From: Taibaiella koreensis
GTDB lineage: Bacteria; Bacteroidota; Bacteroidia; Chitinophagales; Chitinophagaceae
Reading direction: 5' to 3'
DNA: 64,000 bases
Assembly (NCBI RefSeq): GCF_003545715.1
Contig: NZ_QVNU01000006.1
Coordinates: 62,001 to 126,000 of the forward strand
In this document: positions 34,903-44,196 of the stretch, one piece after another
Position numbering within the stretch: position 1 is the first letter of the stretch
How the letters are laid out: every line of letters begins with the position of its first letter
Program-made: the position numbers and the translations under genes
Notes under the pieces: generated by a model
Told to the model about the DNA's origin: nothing
The model's database searches: none
What the model saw: only the letters and a program-made list of their open reading frames with translations

Positions 34903-34930
34903 AACACGGGGAGCTTTTGCTCCCCGTGTT
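34903..34930. terminator. Bidirectional terminator
   Basis: A perfect 12-bp stem, AACACGGGGAGC with GCTCCCCGTGTT, and TTTT loop separate the small gene at 34637 from the HTH gene; the stop codon of the latter lies at its end. Confidence 0.8.
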
Positions 34931-35280
34931 CAATACTGACTACGTCTTCCCCTGCTCCCTAAATATTGACTATTTGCTTCTCCAATCCGTTCCTCTACAG
35001 TCTTCCTTCTACCTTCCAGAACCCATTTCTGCAGCTCTTCTTTTTCAAAATATAAACGTTTACCTTTTTTATTAACCGGTATTTCAGACCGACAAACCTT
35101 TCCATAAATAGTCGATTCTGCTAAATTCAAAAAACTAGCCGCTTCAGTGATATTCATAAAACCTTCTTCAAGATGCTCCTGAATTTCTTTTCCCGTCAAC
35201 ATACCTTCAATTCGATCCAATCTATTCTTTATTTCCCCAAGAATCAGGGGGATCTGTTCAAATGTTATCTCACTCATCAT
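34930..35280 (-). CDS. Helix-turn-helix DNA-binding protein (excisionase-like)
   Basis: This 116-residue protein has a coiled N-terminal helix (EIKNRLDRIEGMLTG), then a MerR/excisionase-type HTH: MNITEAASFLNLAESTIYGKVCRSEIPVNKKGKR. It ends basic. Such proteins control excision or regulation in Bacteroidota conjugative transposons (Xis2d-like). The ATG at 35280 is chosen since an in-frame run upstream to 35364 adds non-family residues. It lies leftmost in the module and is transcribed leftward, in the same direction as the tra genes. Confidence 0.8.
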   Translation of the reverse strand: MMSEITFEQIPLILGEIKNRLDRIEGMLTGKEIQEHLEEGFMNITEAASFLNLAESTIYGKVCRSEIPVNKKGKRLYFEKEELQKWVLEGRRKTVEERIGEANSQYLGSRGRRSQY

Positions 35281-35385
35281 TTGTTTCTCTTTCACATTGA
35301 CAAAAATAAATACCTCTATTATAGAGGCTTTTCTTACTCCCACGCCGTATCCAATAGGTTTCACCCGGATCAGTCTTAAACTAAA

Positions 35386-35679
35386 TTATCCTGTGTTCAT
35401 ATAAATCTTACTCTTTCGCTTCCGACAGAAGGATGGCTCATATCTCAGATAGTGGTATTCATGCAACTCTTTCAAAATGCAGTAATATGTTTTTGCCGTG
35501 TGGAATTTTGCGTATCGCATAACCTCTACAACATTTATATCCAAACCTTCGGGACAGGCATACAATCGCCATAGCCGATGCAAAGCAGCAAACAAGGCAA
35601 CGTGTGCCGGCCCCATTCGGCAATCTCCTGATGCCTTTATTAAAAAAGCATCCCAAACTTCTTCTCCTTTGTCCATCAT
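35386..35679 (-). CDS. Hypothetical mobile-element protein
   Basis: This 97-residue basic protein has MGPAHVALFAALHRLWRLYA and a winged-helix-like AKFHTAKTYYCILKELHEYHYLRYEP. It may bind DNA, as similar short proteins sit next to excisionase-like genes in Bacteroidota mobile elements. Its start overlaps the stop of the next upstream gene (35676), so both belong to one leftward transcript. Confidence 0.55.
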   Translation of the reverse strand: MMDKGEEVWDAFLIKASGDCRMGPAHVALFAALHRLWRLYACPEGLDINVVEVMRYAKFHTAKTYYCILKELHEYHYLRYEPSFCRKRKSKIYMNTG

Positions 35680-36680
35680 TTTGATTTTCTTAAAGTCCTT
35701 TGTCGCTGCTGGGGCTGCATTTTCGGCTGCATGGCAACAACATTGTTTTTTATAGAATTAGCTTTCTTTTCTTCCTTTAATGCGCCATCATTTATGATCC
35801 GGACAATACCTCTCGAAGGCGAGGCTTCGAGTACTACCGGGATTTCCTTTTTACCGATTACATATATCGCATCGACCTGCTCGCCTTGTTTCAGCCTTTC
35901 CGCTATCTTTAACCGCTGCTCATCGGTAATCTTCAGAGGTATATCCTGTAATGCTTTTAGGACATCCAGGCCAAACTGTTCCGGGAACTGCCTGATCTTG
36001 TTATTGCCCATTGCGTCCTTGTCGTTGGGGTCCAGCTGGCACCATCCCCGGCTTTCACTAAACACCGCTCTTCCCTTCAGCAGGTTATAAGCCTGCGTCT
36101 GGTTTATATCGCCATATTCCCTAAAATCAGCCGAACGTACCTTTCCTTCGGCAGTTTTAATGCTCGCCTGGTAACCGTCATAGGCGTACCCAAGTTCCCT
36201 GTTTTTAAAATGCACCTGGAGATCCATAACTTCCTTGTCAGCTGTCGATAAGGCAACAGGCATGGAAAAATCGCTAACAGCTTGCCGCATCTTTTGCGCA
36301 GCCGACATATAATGTCTTTCCAGCCCTGCTTTTTTCATGTCGGTATAATTGCTCCGAAGATTGGTATCATCGGACCGCGAGTAACGATTGGCGCGGGCTT
36401 TAATATCCGATTCAACTATCATCCTGCGCAACAAACGGACGATCAGGTTCGGGTACAGCTTACGTTCCAACTTCCTTTGTTCCCCCTTTAAAGCCTTAAG
36501 GGCTATCCTGTCAAATCCATCAATTGTGTTGTAGTGTTTTGCGCGCAACACTTCATAATGTGCCAGCGTTTGCCGCATATGCTCTTTGCTGCCGATATGG
36601 CCGGGGACCAGCTTTTGCAATCGCTGTTCCCACTGTTGCCATTCGGCCATCGCCTTTTCCAATTTACTTTCAGCTTCCAT
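35676..36680 (-). CDS. Conjugation-module hypothetical protein
   Basis: This 334-residue basic protein has a long charged helical N-terminal part (about residues 1-190) and a C-terminal mixed part that ends in Lys/Gln-rich sequence. The latter has a DIPLKITDEQRLKIAERLKQG block and VDAIYVIGKKEIPVVLEASP, resembling DUF3945-like modules of Bacteroidota mobile elements. Function is unknown. It starts 7 bp after the gene at 36688 ends, so they are cotranscribed. Confidence 0.55.
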   Translation of the reverse strand: MEAESKLEKAMAEWQQWEQRLQKLVPGHIGSKEHMRQTLAHYEVLRAKHYNTIDGFDRIALKALKGEQRKLERKLYPNLIVRLLRRMIVESDIKARANRYSRSDDTNLRSNYTDMKKAGLERHYMSAAQKMRQAVSDFSMPVALSTADKEVMDLQVHFKNRELGYAYDGYQASIKTAEGKVRSADFREYGDINQTQAYNLLKGRAVFSESRGWCQLDPNDKDAMGNNKIRQFPEQFGLDVLKALQDIPLKITDEQRLKIAERLKQGEQVDAIYVIGKKEIPVVLEASPSRGIVRIINDGALKEEKKANSIKNNVVAMQPKMQPQQRQRTLRKSK

Positions 36681-36687
36681 AACCTGA

Positions 36688-37593
36688 TTATGCGGCTAAC
36701 TTTTTTGTCGATTTTCTCTTTTTGGCTGTCGTGCCTTCATCGCCGGATGCATCTTCCCCATCATTTTCTCGCTTTACAAATTGTTTCTGACGGTTGTTTT
36801 TGCTCTGTTCCTGCGATTGTTTTTCTGCCACCTGTTCCTTTTCAACTGGGATCGCTTTAGAAGGGCTGAGCTTAATATCCCCATCATAGATGTTCACCGT
36901 CTTATGAGTAGCGTTAACTTCAAAGGAACGTTTGTATTCATTGTTACCGGGTGTGATGATAGTTCCAATCTGCCTGTTTCCCTTTTGCAGCGATTCGACG
37001 AATTGCCGGCGCGATTCCGGCGTTTCCATCTCTTTAATCCTTACCGGCAGGGATTGCAATTTTTCTTCCAGCGGAAAATCCGGTCGCTTAACCAATGGAT
37101 AGTTACCGTTTTCCTTTTGGGTCATATCCAGGCTCACATAAGCGCTGTACACATCCCCTTGTTTAGTGACATAGTTTTTGAGGACGGATCTTTGGCGTTC
37201 ATCCTGCGGCGTCAACAAGTTAACCGCTTCTTTTAAAGTAATAGTGCTATTGATCGTCTTATCTACAACCTGTCCCTGGGCATCGATTGCCTTTCCTGTT
37301 TCCGGACCGCGAACGTAAAAACGCTGTGTCAAAGCTTCACCATGCTCTGGTTTAACCTCCAGGTCATAACTATTGAAGAAATAATTACCCTTGTCGCTTT
37401 TGCGAAAGTTTAGCGCAACCTCAGCCGGATGACGGCCCATTCCCGTTTTAAAATTTATGCTGAAGTCTGTATCTCCTTTAAGCATTTTTTCCCTGAGCTC
37501 AAACTGAAGCGTTTCAGGCATACCAGTAAACTTCAGTTGCTTTACCAGGTGTTCAAAATTCTTTTCAAACTGCTCATTTCTGTTCTCTTCCAT
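36688..37593 (-). CDS. Conjugation-module hypothetical protein, basic C-terminus
   Basis: This 301-residue protein starts MEENRNEQFEKNFEHLV and has DUF4099/DUF3945-like repeats: ETLQFELREKMLKG, FYVRG..TGK, then DFPLEEKLQSLPVRIKEME. The tail is highly charged, with Lys/Arg and Asp/Glu tracts. It likely acts in DNA handling or replication-associated steps of the element, but this is a guess. The ATG at 37593 starts the family-like part; the frame upstream to 37785 runs into the traN end. Confidence 0.55.
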   Translation of the reverse strand: MEENRNEQFEKNFEHLVKQLKFTGMPETLQFELREKMLKGDTDFSINFKTGMGRHPAEVALNFRKSDKGNYFFNSYDLEVKPEHGEALTQRFYVRGPETGKAIDAQGQVVDKTINSTITLKEAVNLLTPQDERQRSVLKNYVTKQGDVYSAYVSLDMTQKENGNYPLVKRPDFPLEEKLQSLPVRIKEMETPESRRQFVESLQKGNRQIGTIITPGNNEYKRSFEVNATHKTVNIYDGDIKLSPSKAIPVEKEQVAEKQSQEQSKNNRQKQFVKRENDGEDASGDEGTTAKKRKSTKKLAA

Positions 37594-37630
37594 CTTAATT
37601 TTGATTTGAGGTAAATAATTATTGTTGTTA

Positions 37631-38464
37631 TTAAATTGACCTGGCTTTGACCAGGATATTGTTTTTGATATCCATAGAAAGATTACGGCCGCCGTTCTGC
37701 TCCATGAGCTGAATACCAAGGTGTTTTTTATCCGGTATCGTGAATTTGGGAAGGACGACAACGATCGTCTGCGCGGTATTGCCACGGATTAGGCGGGTAT
37801 TACCCGCATATTGCACCGGTTGCAACTGCTGCTCCTGCACGGCAGTCCGTTTAGCCTGGTTATTATCCCGGATAAAGAATCTGAGCTGGCTGATGTCGTA
37901 ATTGATCTGTGAATTATTTTCCAGCTGCAGCTGGAAGTAAAGCATATCTCCATGAATATAAATGCCGGTCAGCCCCAGCGACATGCCGCTGTTCTTATCC
38001 TTTTTGTTGAGAATGCCTTTTTTAACGGCGACCTGTTCGGCAAGATCTTGTATACGGGCATCGTTATCCGTCGAGACAGCAAACAGGGCATCCGGCTTTA
38101 GCGTACGGGCATGGTTGTCCAGGCGAATATTAAGGTCAGGATTGCTTAACGTGTAGCTTAAAAGGAAGCTATATAACTTACCGTCGGCCGTAACCACGGT
38201 CAGGTTTGTTTCTGTAAAACCCTGTTTCGCTGCCTTGACCTGAAGGATATTTTCGACGCCGCCGGCGATCTGCGCCAATACGTCTTTACTTCCCTTGTCA
38301 ACGCTCTTTACTGCATAAGGGAAGATCAGGTTGGTCGTCTTCTCAAATGTGATGTTCAGGCGCATCGGTTTAATTTCAGGCTGGGATGCCTGGGCTTTTA
38401 CCTGAAGGGTAAAGATTACAGATAGTAACCACAAAATCCCCGCTACACTTTTCTTTCTCATCAT
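37631..38464 (-). CDS. traN: Conjugative transposon protein TraN
   Basis: This 277-residue exported protein starts with a signal peptide ending in VKAQA and has the TraN pattern: MRLNITFEKTTNLIFPYAVKSVDKGSKDVLAQ, and later YDISQLRFFIRDNNQAKR. TraN (DUF4138) is the periplasmic/outer-membrane partner of TraM, like VirB9 in the transfer channel. It lies just 31 bp downstream of traM in the leftward tra operon. Confidence 0.9.
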   Translation of the reverse strand: MMRKKSVAGILWLLSVIFTLQVKAQASQPEIKPMRLNITFEKTTNLIFPYAVKSVDKGSKDVLAQIAGGVENILQVKAAKQGFTETNLTVVTADGKLYSFLLSYTLSNPDLNIRLDNHARTLKPDALFAVSTDNDARIQDLAEQVAVKKGILNKKDKNSGMSLGLTGIYIHGDMLYFQLQLENNSQINYDISQLRFFIRDNNQAKRTAVQEQQLQPVQYAGNTRLIRGNTAQTIVVVLPKFTIPDKKHLGIQLMEQNGGRNLSMDIKNNILVKARSI

Positions 38465-38495
38465 TATGGTGTTTTATGTTAATAGATAATTGTTG

Positions 38496-39752
38496 TTATT
38501 GATCCTGTTGGCGTTCATCATGAAGCAGTACTTGGTAGCCCGCCTTCACATAAACTTTGATCAGCTTTATCTTGCGGCTAAGCAGTTGCTTAGCTGCCTC
38601 AATGCCCGCGCTCGCTGCCTGCGCACCAAGTGAAGGGTCAAAGGAATTCAAGCCGATGCTTTGTATAGATTGATCAGCCGATTGCTTGGCAACATCACGA
38701 GTGATAGCGCCAGGGATATAGATACCATCAAGGCCATCGATATCGTAAACAGAAAGCTGCACCGGAAAAACAGATTTTTTATAGGCGATACTGGTGATCT
38801 TGATCGTAAGCCTTTCGCCAGCCAGCTGCGCCAATCCGAATACATAATTATCCTTCGGAATAGTTACGCCGTTGACCATGACTGGAGAGGTAAGCCTTAA
38901 CTTGACGGTGGCGCCGTCAACGATGACCTGGCTTTGATGCACCACTGCCGAAATAGCGTTCTGCTCTTCCTTTGGCTTATCAATTTGATCCAATCCGTAA
39001 AAACCAGAGGTCACGCCGGCCCTGCCCGAATCTTTGGGTGCTTCCAATGTTGTTACACGGTTGGGTTTCTTAGGCTCGTCTATCGGATATACACCTCCCT
39101 TTCTTTTCTGCTCATTTGCCGCGATTTTATCCGTTACCCGTTCTGGGTGCTGGATCTCCAATATCTTTTCCAGCATACCATTCAGCTGTGCCGTCTCCGG
39201 GTCTGCTTCGGTATTACCCGCCTGCATGGCCTTCATCATTTTTTCTAACCGATCCACATCCGCGGGGTTAACGGTGCCCGGCGTTGGGCCTGAAACAGCA
39301 GGGGGATTGCTATATCTGCTTGGAGCCGATGGCTGGTTCATTGCTCTTTGTAATGCGGCCAACCGCTCGACAACTTTATCCCCGTTAGGATCATGATAGC
39401 CAATACCGATGTTCCCGCTGATACCGCCAGGGACCGGGATGTTACTATCGGTCGCTAGGTCGGAGCGCCCAGTGCCCTGAGCAGTACCTTTATAGTAAGG
39501 GTCCAGGTTTCCCTGTTCCTTACGTTTTATAGAATCGGCAGCAGCCTGTTCGTAGTAGCTTAATTTATCCATCGGCCGGTCGCCGTTATGAGCGCCCGGC
39601 AATTTTTTGTTTAAGCCGCTATCGGACACCATGCCATTCTGAGCCGTTCCTTTGCCCCCTCCCATTGCCCAAAAGCCAAACGTTGTAAAGGGCAGAATGA
39701 GTAATGGCAATATGAGCAGGAACCTGCGTTTTTGCTTTACTTGTGTTTTCAT
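38496..39752 (-). CDS. traM: Conjugative transposon protein TraM
   Basis: This 418-residue protein has one N-terminal membrane helix (RRFLLILPLLILPFTTFGF), a Pro/Gly/Asn-rich linker and a C-terminal VirB10-like domain (ISAVVHQSQVIVDGATVKLRLT, then NYVFGLAQLAGERL). TraM bridges inner and outer membranes of the conjugation channel. It precedes traN directly in the operon, and follows the DNA methyltransferase by 6 bp. Confidence 0.9.
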   Translation of the reverse strand: MKTQVKQKRRFLLILPLLILPFTTFGFWAMGGGKGTAQNGMVSDSGLNKKLPGAHNGDRPMDKLSYYEQAAADSIKRKEQGNLDPYYKGTAQGTGRSDLATDSNIPVPGGISGNIGIGYHDPNGDKVVERLAALQRAMNQPSAPSRYSNPPAVSGPTPGTVNPADVDRLEKMMKAMQAGNTEADPETAQLNGMLEKILEIQHPERVTDKIAANEQKRKGGVYPIDEPKKPNRVTTLEAPKDSGRAGVTSGFYGLDQIDKPKEEQNAISAVVHQSQVIVDGATVKLRLTSPVMVNGVTIPKDNYVFGLAQLAGERLTIKITSIAYKKSVFPVQLSVYDIDGLDGIYIPGAITRDVAKQSADQSIQSIGLNSFDPSLGAQAASAGIEAAKQLLSRKIKLIKVYVKAGYQVLLHDERQQDQ

Positions 39753-39758
39753 ACTATC

Positions 39759-40583
39759 TTATTTGAAGTTTATTTGTCTATTTCTATATTCAATGGCACG
39801 CGCTATCCTTTCCCGACTGATTGCTACGAAATCTACCGGTTCACCCATGTGGAAAGCATTCTTATTTTTATCAATTCCGATGAAGTTCCTGCCCTCCAAA
39901 ATAGCAGCAACCAAGAAGCTACCGCTGCCGCAGGCATTGTCCAGAACTATATCGCCCGGACGGCTGTAAGTCCTGACTAGCCAGCGCCCTAAAGCGACAG
40001 GCTTTTGGGTAGAATGAAATGAGCCCTCCCGTTCAGCTGTAGGGAAATAAATCCAGTCCGTTTCCATATCCTCGATAAAGAGCACATCAGATGGAAACCT
40101 TTGCCCATTCTTGTTGATAATCGGCATAGCCCCGAAGTAACCATAATTGCTAGACCGACTGTCCTTCCTTACACCTTTGTTATAAGGCAGGCCATCGATT
40201 TTCTGCGGATCATAATAACCTTGTCCTTCGCAGAAAACGCATATATCCTCATGCTTTCGGAGTGGTTGTTTATTGGCGTTCAAAAAGTTGGTGGCCTTAG
40301 ATTTTATCCAAATGATCTTATACTTGAACCACTCCGGGTTGCTTAAGATCAGGCAGCCTGTAAACAAGCCCTGGCCGGTCAATACAATAATTCCCTTTGG
40401 CTTTATCACGCGCCGGTACTGCTTCCAGAGTAAAACAAGATCTATCCGGCAATCCCATTTATTTTGGGTAGTTCCATATGGAAGATCACAAAGAACCATA
40501 TCTATACAGCCGTCTGGTAATAATGGCAGCAATTCAAGGCAATCTGCCTCCCAGACCTTACCCTTAAAATCTTCGTAATTCAT
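39759..40583 (-). CDS. Site-specific DNA methyltransferase (beta class)
   Basis: This 274-residue enzyme should transfer a methyl group from S-adenosylmethionine to adenine N6 or cytosine N4. Motif IV is CDLPYG (residues 32-37) and comes first; motif I is DNACGSGSFLVAAI near the end, so the order is that of the beta class. The start ATGA overlaps the traL stop by 4 bp, and traM follows 6 bp after, showing it is translated with the tra genes. No restriction enzyme is adjacent. It may protect the transferred DNA. Confidence 0.88.
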   Translation of the reverse strand: MNYEDFKGKVWEADCLELLPLLPDGCIDMVLCDLPYGTTQNKWDCRIDLVLLWKQYRRVIKPKGIIVLTGQGLFTGCLILSNPEWFKYKIIWIKSKATNFLNANKQPLRKHEDICVFCEGQGYYDPQKIDGLPYNKGVRKDSRSSNYGYFGAMPIINKNGQRFPSDVLFIEDMETDWIYFPTAEREGSFHSTQKPVALGRWLVRTYSRPGDIVLDNACGSGSFLVAAILEGRNFIGIDKNKNAFHMGEPVDFVAISRERIARAIEYRNRQINFK

Positions 40584-41038
40584 CTTTCGCAGTATATTTT
40601 CTCTATCTGGTTAATACTATCTAAAAGTCCGGGATGCCCCCGGAGCAAACTGTCCCGCATCTTTTCTCCCGAATCTGTCCCGCTCAGGCTATCCAGGTAC
40701 TTATGGTACCGGATCACCCGCAGCACGACCCTTGGCAATTGTGCCGGCATATTCGCGGCCCGGCCCCGGTCAAGATTTACAGGCATCCTGATATCAACCG
40801 GCCGGTTAAAGTTTTGCCCGTTCCTGCCGAATGTCCGTGCCACAACAAAAATGTTGTACCCGACCATCAGTATAAGTATTAAGGTCATTACAATAGCTCT
40901 TTTCCGAAGCGTAAGCCTGTTAATGAGCCGGTCCATACCTCTGGCCCATTTGGTCTGAATCCACCGGAATTTTCCGGCGATCCAGCCGGCTGCCTTTCCT
41001 GTGGAAGCAACCCGCGTGATTTGTTTGTTCTTTTTCAT
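40580..41038 (-). CDS. traL: Conjugative transposon protein TraL (DUF3989)
   Basis: This 152-residue membrane protein has a basic N-terminus, one membrane helix (RAIVMTLILILMVGYNIFVV) and a charged C-terminal part, matching TraL of the Bacteroides Tra set. Its role in the channel is unknown. It begins 1 bp after traK ends and overlaps the methyltransferase start. Confidence 0.75.
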   Translation of the reverse strand: MKKNKQITRVASTGKAAGWIAGKFRWIQTKWARGMDRLINRLTLRKRAIVMTLILILMVGYNIFVVARTFGRNGQNFNRPVDIRMPVNLDRGRAANMPAQLPRVVLRVIRYHKYLDSLSGTDSGEKMRDSLLRGHPGLLDSINQIEKIYCER

Positions 41039-41039
41039 A

Positions 41040-41657
41040 CTACCTGTTTTTTATGTCGAGGTCTTTGTTTTCAAGGATCTTCCAGCGCTCTATGAGGAAT
41101 CCGTGGGGGTTATTGTCGCTTTGGTCTACCTGGCGCAGATAGCCTTCCGTGACAAGGCTGCGGCTAACGATGCTGGTGGAACGGGTGATCAGCTGCTTGC
41201 CGTAGTACCGAAAGTAAAAGGGCAGATGTTCCATGTTAACTACGATACTGTCGGTTTTTACCGTCTGGCTCACGTTGCCGGATACGACATTGGTGTAATA
41301 GCCGCTTTCCTTCAGGTCATCATAAACCCGTTTGGCAGAGCCGTCAGCCAAGTACAGTGCCTGGTTAATACCTGCCTGTATCTGTTTATCGTCCGGGGTC
41401 AGCGTAAAGAAGTTTTGATGGAAAGTTTTGATATGATCACGCGCCATTACGGGAAGTTTTTCTCCCCGTTCTGCGGCAATTGCCACCAGGGCTTTGCCGT
41501 CGTTGAGCACGTAGATCTTATTTTGTGCCTGACTTGCGATCTTAAACGCTGAATAGATTCCGTAACCTGCCAACACCACGACACAGGCCAGGGCTATAAT
41601 AAAAAAGCTGCGGGTCTGGCGAAATGCCGTATCAATATTTTTTGCTTTGGTAAACAT
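41040..41657 (-). CDS. traK: Conjugative transposon protein TraK
   Basis: This 205-residue protein has one N-terminal membrane helix (SFFIIALACVVVLAGYGIYS) and a VirB8-like periplasmic domain with ALYLADGSAKRVYDDLKESGYY and IVSRSLVTEGYL, matching TraK. It should be an inner-membrane assembly factor of the transfer channel. It lies between traJ and traL with short gaps. Confidence 0.9.
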   Translation of the reverse strand: MFTKAKNIDTAFRQTRSFFIIALACVVVLAGYGIYSAFKIASQAQNKIYVLNDGKALVAIAAERGEKLPVMARDHIKTFHQNFFTLTPDDKQIQAGINQALYLADGSAKRVYDDLKESGYYTNVVSGNVSQTVKTDSIVVNMEHLPFYFRYYGKQLITRSTSIVSRSLVTEGYLRQVDQSDNNPHGFLIERWKILENKDLDIKNR

Positions 41658-41663
41658 GGTTGC

Positions 41664-42884
41664 TTATTTAGGATTAGAAGAATTACCGGATAGCTTATCT
41701 TTTAAATAAGCTGCATTAGAACCGATGCTGGAGCCAATAGAACCGGCGATCCCGCTGCCACCGTCATTCCCGCTACGACCTTGGTTATAGTACTTTCCAA
41801 AATTGCCGATCGCATCCGCCGTTTTCCCTGCTCGGTTACTGACGTTACCTACGCTAAAGCTGGTTACCTTTTGGAGCATGGAGCCGACACCACCCGCCTG
41901 AACGATAGAGTTAGCCACCGAAGGCACGGTAAAATAGCCGACAATGCCAATGAGCATGAAAATGAGGTAACCCGTATCGGCTGTACTAAAGAAGGTATCC
42001 CCGGTCTGATTGACCTGGTTGATATCGATCCTAAGCATTTGCTGCTGGATGTTGCCGATAACGGCGCCAAAGATGTTAGCCACCGGCAGCCATAAGAAGA
42101 CATTGATATAGCGAGCGATCCAGGCGGTGAGCGTGTGCTGAAACCCATCAAAGACGGCAATTCCGAAGACCAGTGGCCCGAGTATCGCCAGGATGATGAG
42201 CTGAAAAGTGCGCAGGGTATTGATGCATAATGCCGCTGCCTCAAAAAGTACTTGCAACACTTCCGACATCCACCGCTTTACCGAATTCTGGAAATTGTAG
42301 GCAAACTTATCAGCAGCAAACTTTACATCGTTACCGATACTGGTAAAAATATTTTCCTCGTCAGAGCTGGTTCCGTCATGGGTGTATTTATACCAGCGTT
42401 CCCTGTCACCCTCCTTGTCTTCGCCAACATACATCTTCCAGTTTTCGGTATTCTTTAGCGCTTCTTCCTTTTGGTGCAGCAATGTGGTTATGGCTTTGTC
42501 GGAATTGTCAACCATAGCCGCCGTCCCGGAGACAGTAGGTTTCATCACACCGTTTATGATTCCGATCGTCATACTAAAATTGATGACACAGAACCCTAAA
42601 ACAAAGGGTCGGAATAATGGATAAAAGTCTATTGGCTCGGCATTAGCAAGATGCCTCCATACACGGGATGCGATATACCATATGGCGGCAAATCCAGCGA
42701 TACAACTACCAACGCCGATCAGTTGTGAACACATCGGAAGCATTTGGTCGTACAATGTTTCCAGTACGCCTTGCAAACCTTTGATATCACCTGCCAGGCC
42801 GCCACCGTTGCTCTGCGCGTGGCTGAGTAAGGGGACAAAGAGCCCCAGGGCCGCGATAAACACGGCTTTAAAAATTCTGTTCAT
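41664..42884 (-). CDS. traJ: Conjugative transposon protein TraJ
   Basis: This 406-residue integral membrane protein has a signal peptide (LFVPLLSHAQ) and several transmembrane segments (CIAGFAAIWYIAS, FQLIILAILGPLVFGIAVF, GYLIFMLIGIVGYFTVPSV), with a Gly/Ser/Asn-rich tail. This matches TraJ, a VirB6-like channel protein. It lies 6 bp before traK and 13 bp after the first TraI-like gene. Confidence 0.9.
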   Translation of the reverse strand: MNRIFKAVFIAALGLFVPLLSHAQSNGGGLAGDIKGLQGVLETLYDQMLPMCSQLIGVGSCIAGFAAIWYIASRVWRHLANAEPIDFYPLFRPFVLGFCVINFSMTIGIINGVMKPTVSGTAAMVDNSDKAITTLLHQKEEALKNTENWKMYVGEDKEGDRERWYKYTHDGTSSDEENIFTSIGNDVKFAADKFAYNFQNSVKRWMSEVLQVLFEAAALCINTLRTFQLIILAILGPLVFGIAVFDGFQHTLTAWIARYINVFLWLPVANIFGAVIGNIQQQMLRIDINQVNQTGDTFFSTADTGYLIFMLIGIVGYFTVPSVANSIVQAGGVGSMLQKVTSFSVGNVSNRAGKTADAIGNFGKYYNQGRSGNDGGSGIAGSIGSSIGSNAAYLKDKLSGNSSNPK

Positions 42885-42897
42885 ATAATCTGTTTAC

Positions 42898-43530
42898 TTA
42901 GTTTATCCCGTATATTTTTTCGACCGTCTGATTTTCCAGTAAAGCTTTCTTCCGCTGCATGGCCATAATGGAAGTCGAATTATTAAATGAGCGCAGGAAC
43001 TGCAGCTTGTCCTGCATATCGGTGTAGATCCGGTCGATGCTCGCTATCCTTTCGTCGTCGGACATACGTAACTTGTTTGCCGTAATGACATTGATAAGGT
43101 CATCGAGATTATCGAGTGACGAACTGACCAGCCTGCTATAAACATTACCGATATAACTGATCTCCTTCGGTTGAAAAATATTAGCAGACCGGAACCGGTC
43201 ATAAGCCCGTCTGTATTCGCTGACCAAAAACACCTGGTCATTGATGATGTCTGTTACCCTGCCATATTTGCGCACCGAAGGATTTACCGCGTAAAGACCA
43301 TCTAAAAAAAGTTCGTGCATACTGAAGTTGCCCTGAGAGATATTCTTAATGGTGCCATAGCCTTTATCCAAAATATCATAACCGGCTTTCATATCGCTGA
43401 GTATTTGTTTAAACTGGCTCAGCTTTTCTACATTCAACAACAGTTGCACGACTTCTGTAGCCTGTGCTGCAGCTCGGTTAGTGAAAGGCAAGCAAATGAC
43501 AAGCAGCGCGAATACGATTTTCTTTTTCAT
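42898..43530 (-). CDS. TraI-like exported conjugation protein, copy 3
   Basis: This 210-residue protein has a signal peptide ending in AAAQ and a helical mature part with GYGTIKNISQGNFSMHELFLDGLYAVNPSV, then DERIASIDRIYTDMQ. It is homologous to the two genes upstream, sharing G-x-x-T-I-x-x-I-x-x-G-x-F-S-x-H. It belongs to the TraI-type (DUF4141-like) set of periplasmic proteins. It is the last and smallest of three tandem copies, with traJ 13 bp after. Confidence 0.78.
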   Translation of the reverse strand: MKKKIVFALLVICLPFTNRAAAQATEVVQLLLNVEKLSQFKQILSDMKAGYDILDKGYGTIKNISQGNFSMHELFLDGLYAVNPSVRKYGRVTDIINDQVFLVSEYRRAYDRFRSANIFQPKEISYIGNVYSRLVSSSLDNLDDLINVITANKLRMSDDERIASIDRIYTDMQDKLQFLRSFNNSTSIMAMQRKKALLENQTVEKIYGIN

Positions 43531-43537
43531 AATGAGT

Positions 43538-44179
43538 TTATTTGATACCGTAATAATTGTTGAGTTGACTAAGGCTCCTTAAGCCGGAGCGTTTCTGCAT
43601 GGTCATTCCGCTTAACGATGCCGAGTAGCTCTTGATGAAACCGTATTGGCTCTGGCTATCGGCAAAAAGCTTATCGATGCGCCTGATCCGCTCGTCATCC
43701 TTCATTTCCAGTTTGCCAGGTGTCGTTACCATTTCCAGGTCGGTAATGGTTTGATCACAGTCTTTTTGTAAACGCTCGTACACGCCTTTGATATAATCCT
43801 GCTCAAACGGAGTGTAAACCCCGGCATCGGCAACCGCATCCCTGCTTCTGTTCACTTCCCTGGAAATGGCCGATTGGAGGTCGATGATATCGCCGACGCG
43901 GGGATACTGTCTTACTGCCGGGTTAACTGCCTTAAGCGAATTGAAATACAGGCTATGAAGGCTAAAGTCACCGTTTTTAATGTCACTAATGGTGCTTAGT
44001 CCCTTGTCGGCGATCTTATAGCCTTTTTCGAGGTACCCTATATATACCTGCAAGGCCGCGATCTGGGCAAGAAGATATTTTTTCTGGGTCTTTTTTTGAA
44101 AGAACCATTCGGAGAATGTCTGCGCCTGGCTGGCGAAGGCCATCACCGATAAAAGAAGCAGCAATACTATTTTTTTCAT
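43538..44179 (-). CDS. TraI-like exported conjugation protein, copy 2
   Basis: This 213-residue exported protein has a signal peptide (LLLLLSVMAFASQAQ) and shares with its downstream neighbour the segment LSTISDIKNGDFSLHSLYFNSLKAVNPAVRQYPRV, then DERIRRIDKLFADSQ. It is one of three consecutive relatives, each close to its neighbour. A role like VirB5-type pilus or channel components is plausible but not shown. Confidence 0.78.
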   Translation of the reverse strand: MKKIVLLLLLSVMAFASQAQTFSEWFFQKKTQKKYLLAQIAALQVYIGYLEKGYKIADKGLSTISDIKNGDFSLHSLYFNSLKAVNPAVRQYPRVGDIIDLQSAISREVNRSRDAVADAGVYTPFEQDYIKGVYERLQKDCDQTITDLEMVTTPGKLEMKDDERIRRIDKLFADSQSQYGFIKSYSASLSGMTMQKRSGLRSLSQLNNYYGIK

Positions 44180-44196
44180 TGTCTCTGATTTTTTGG

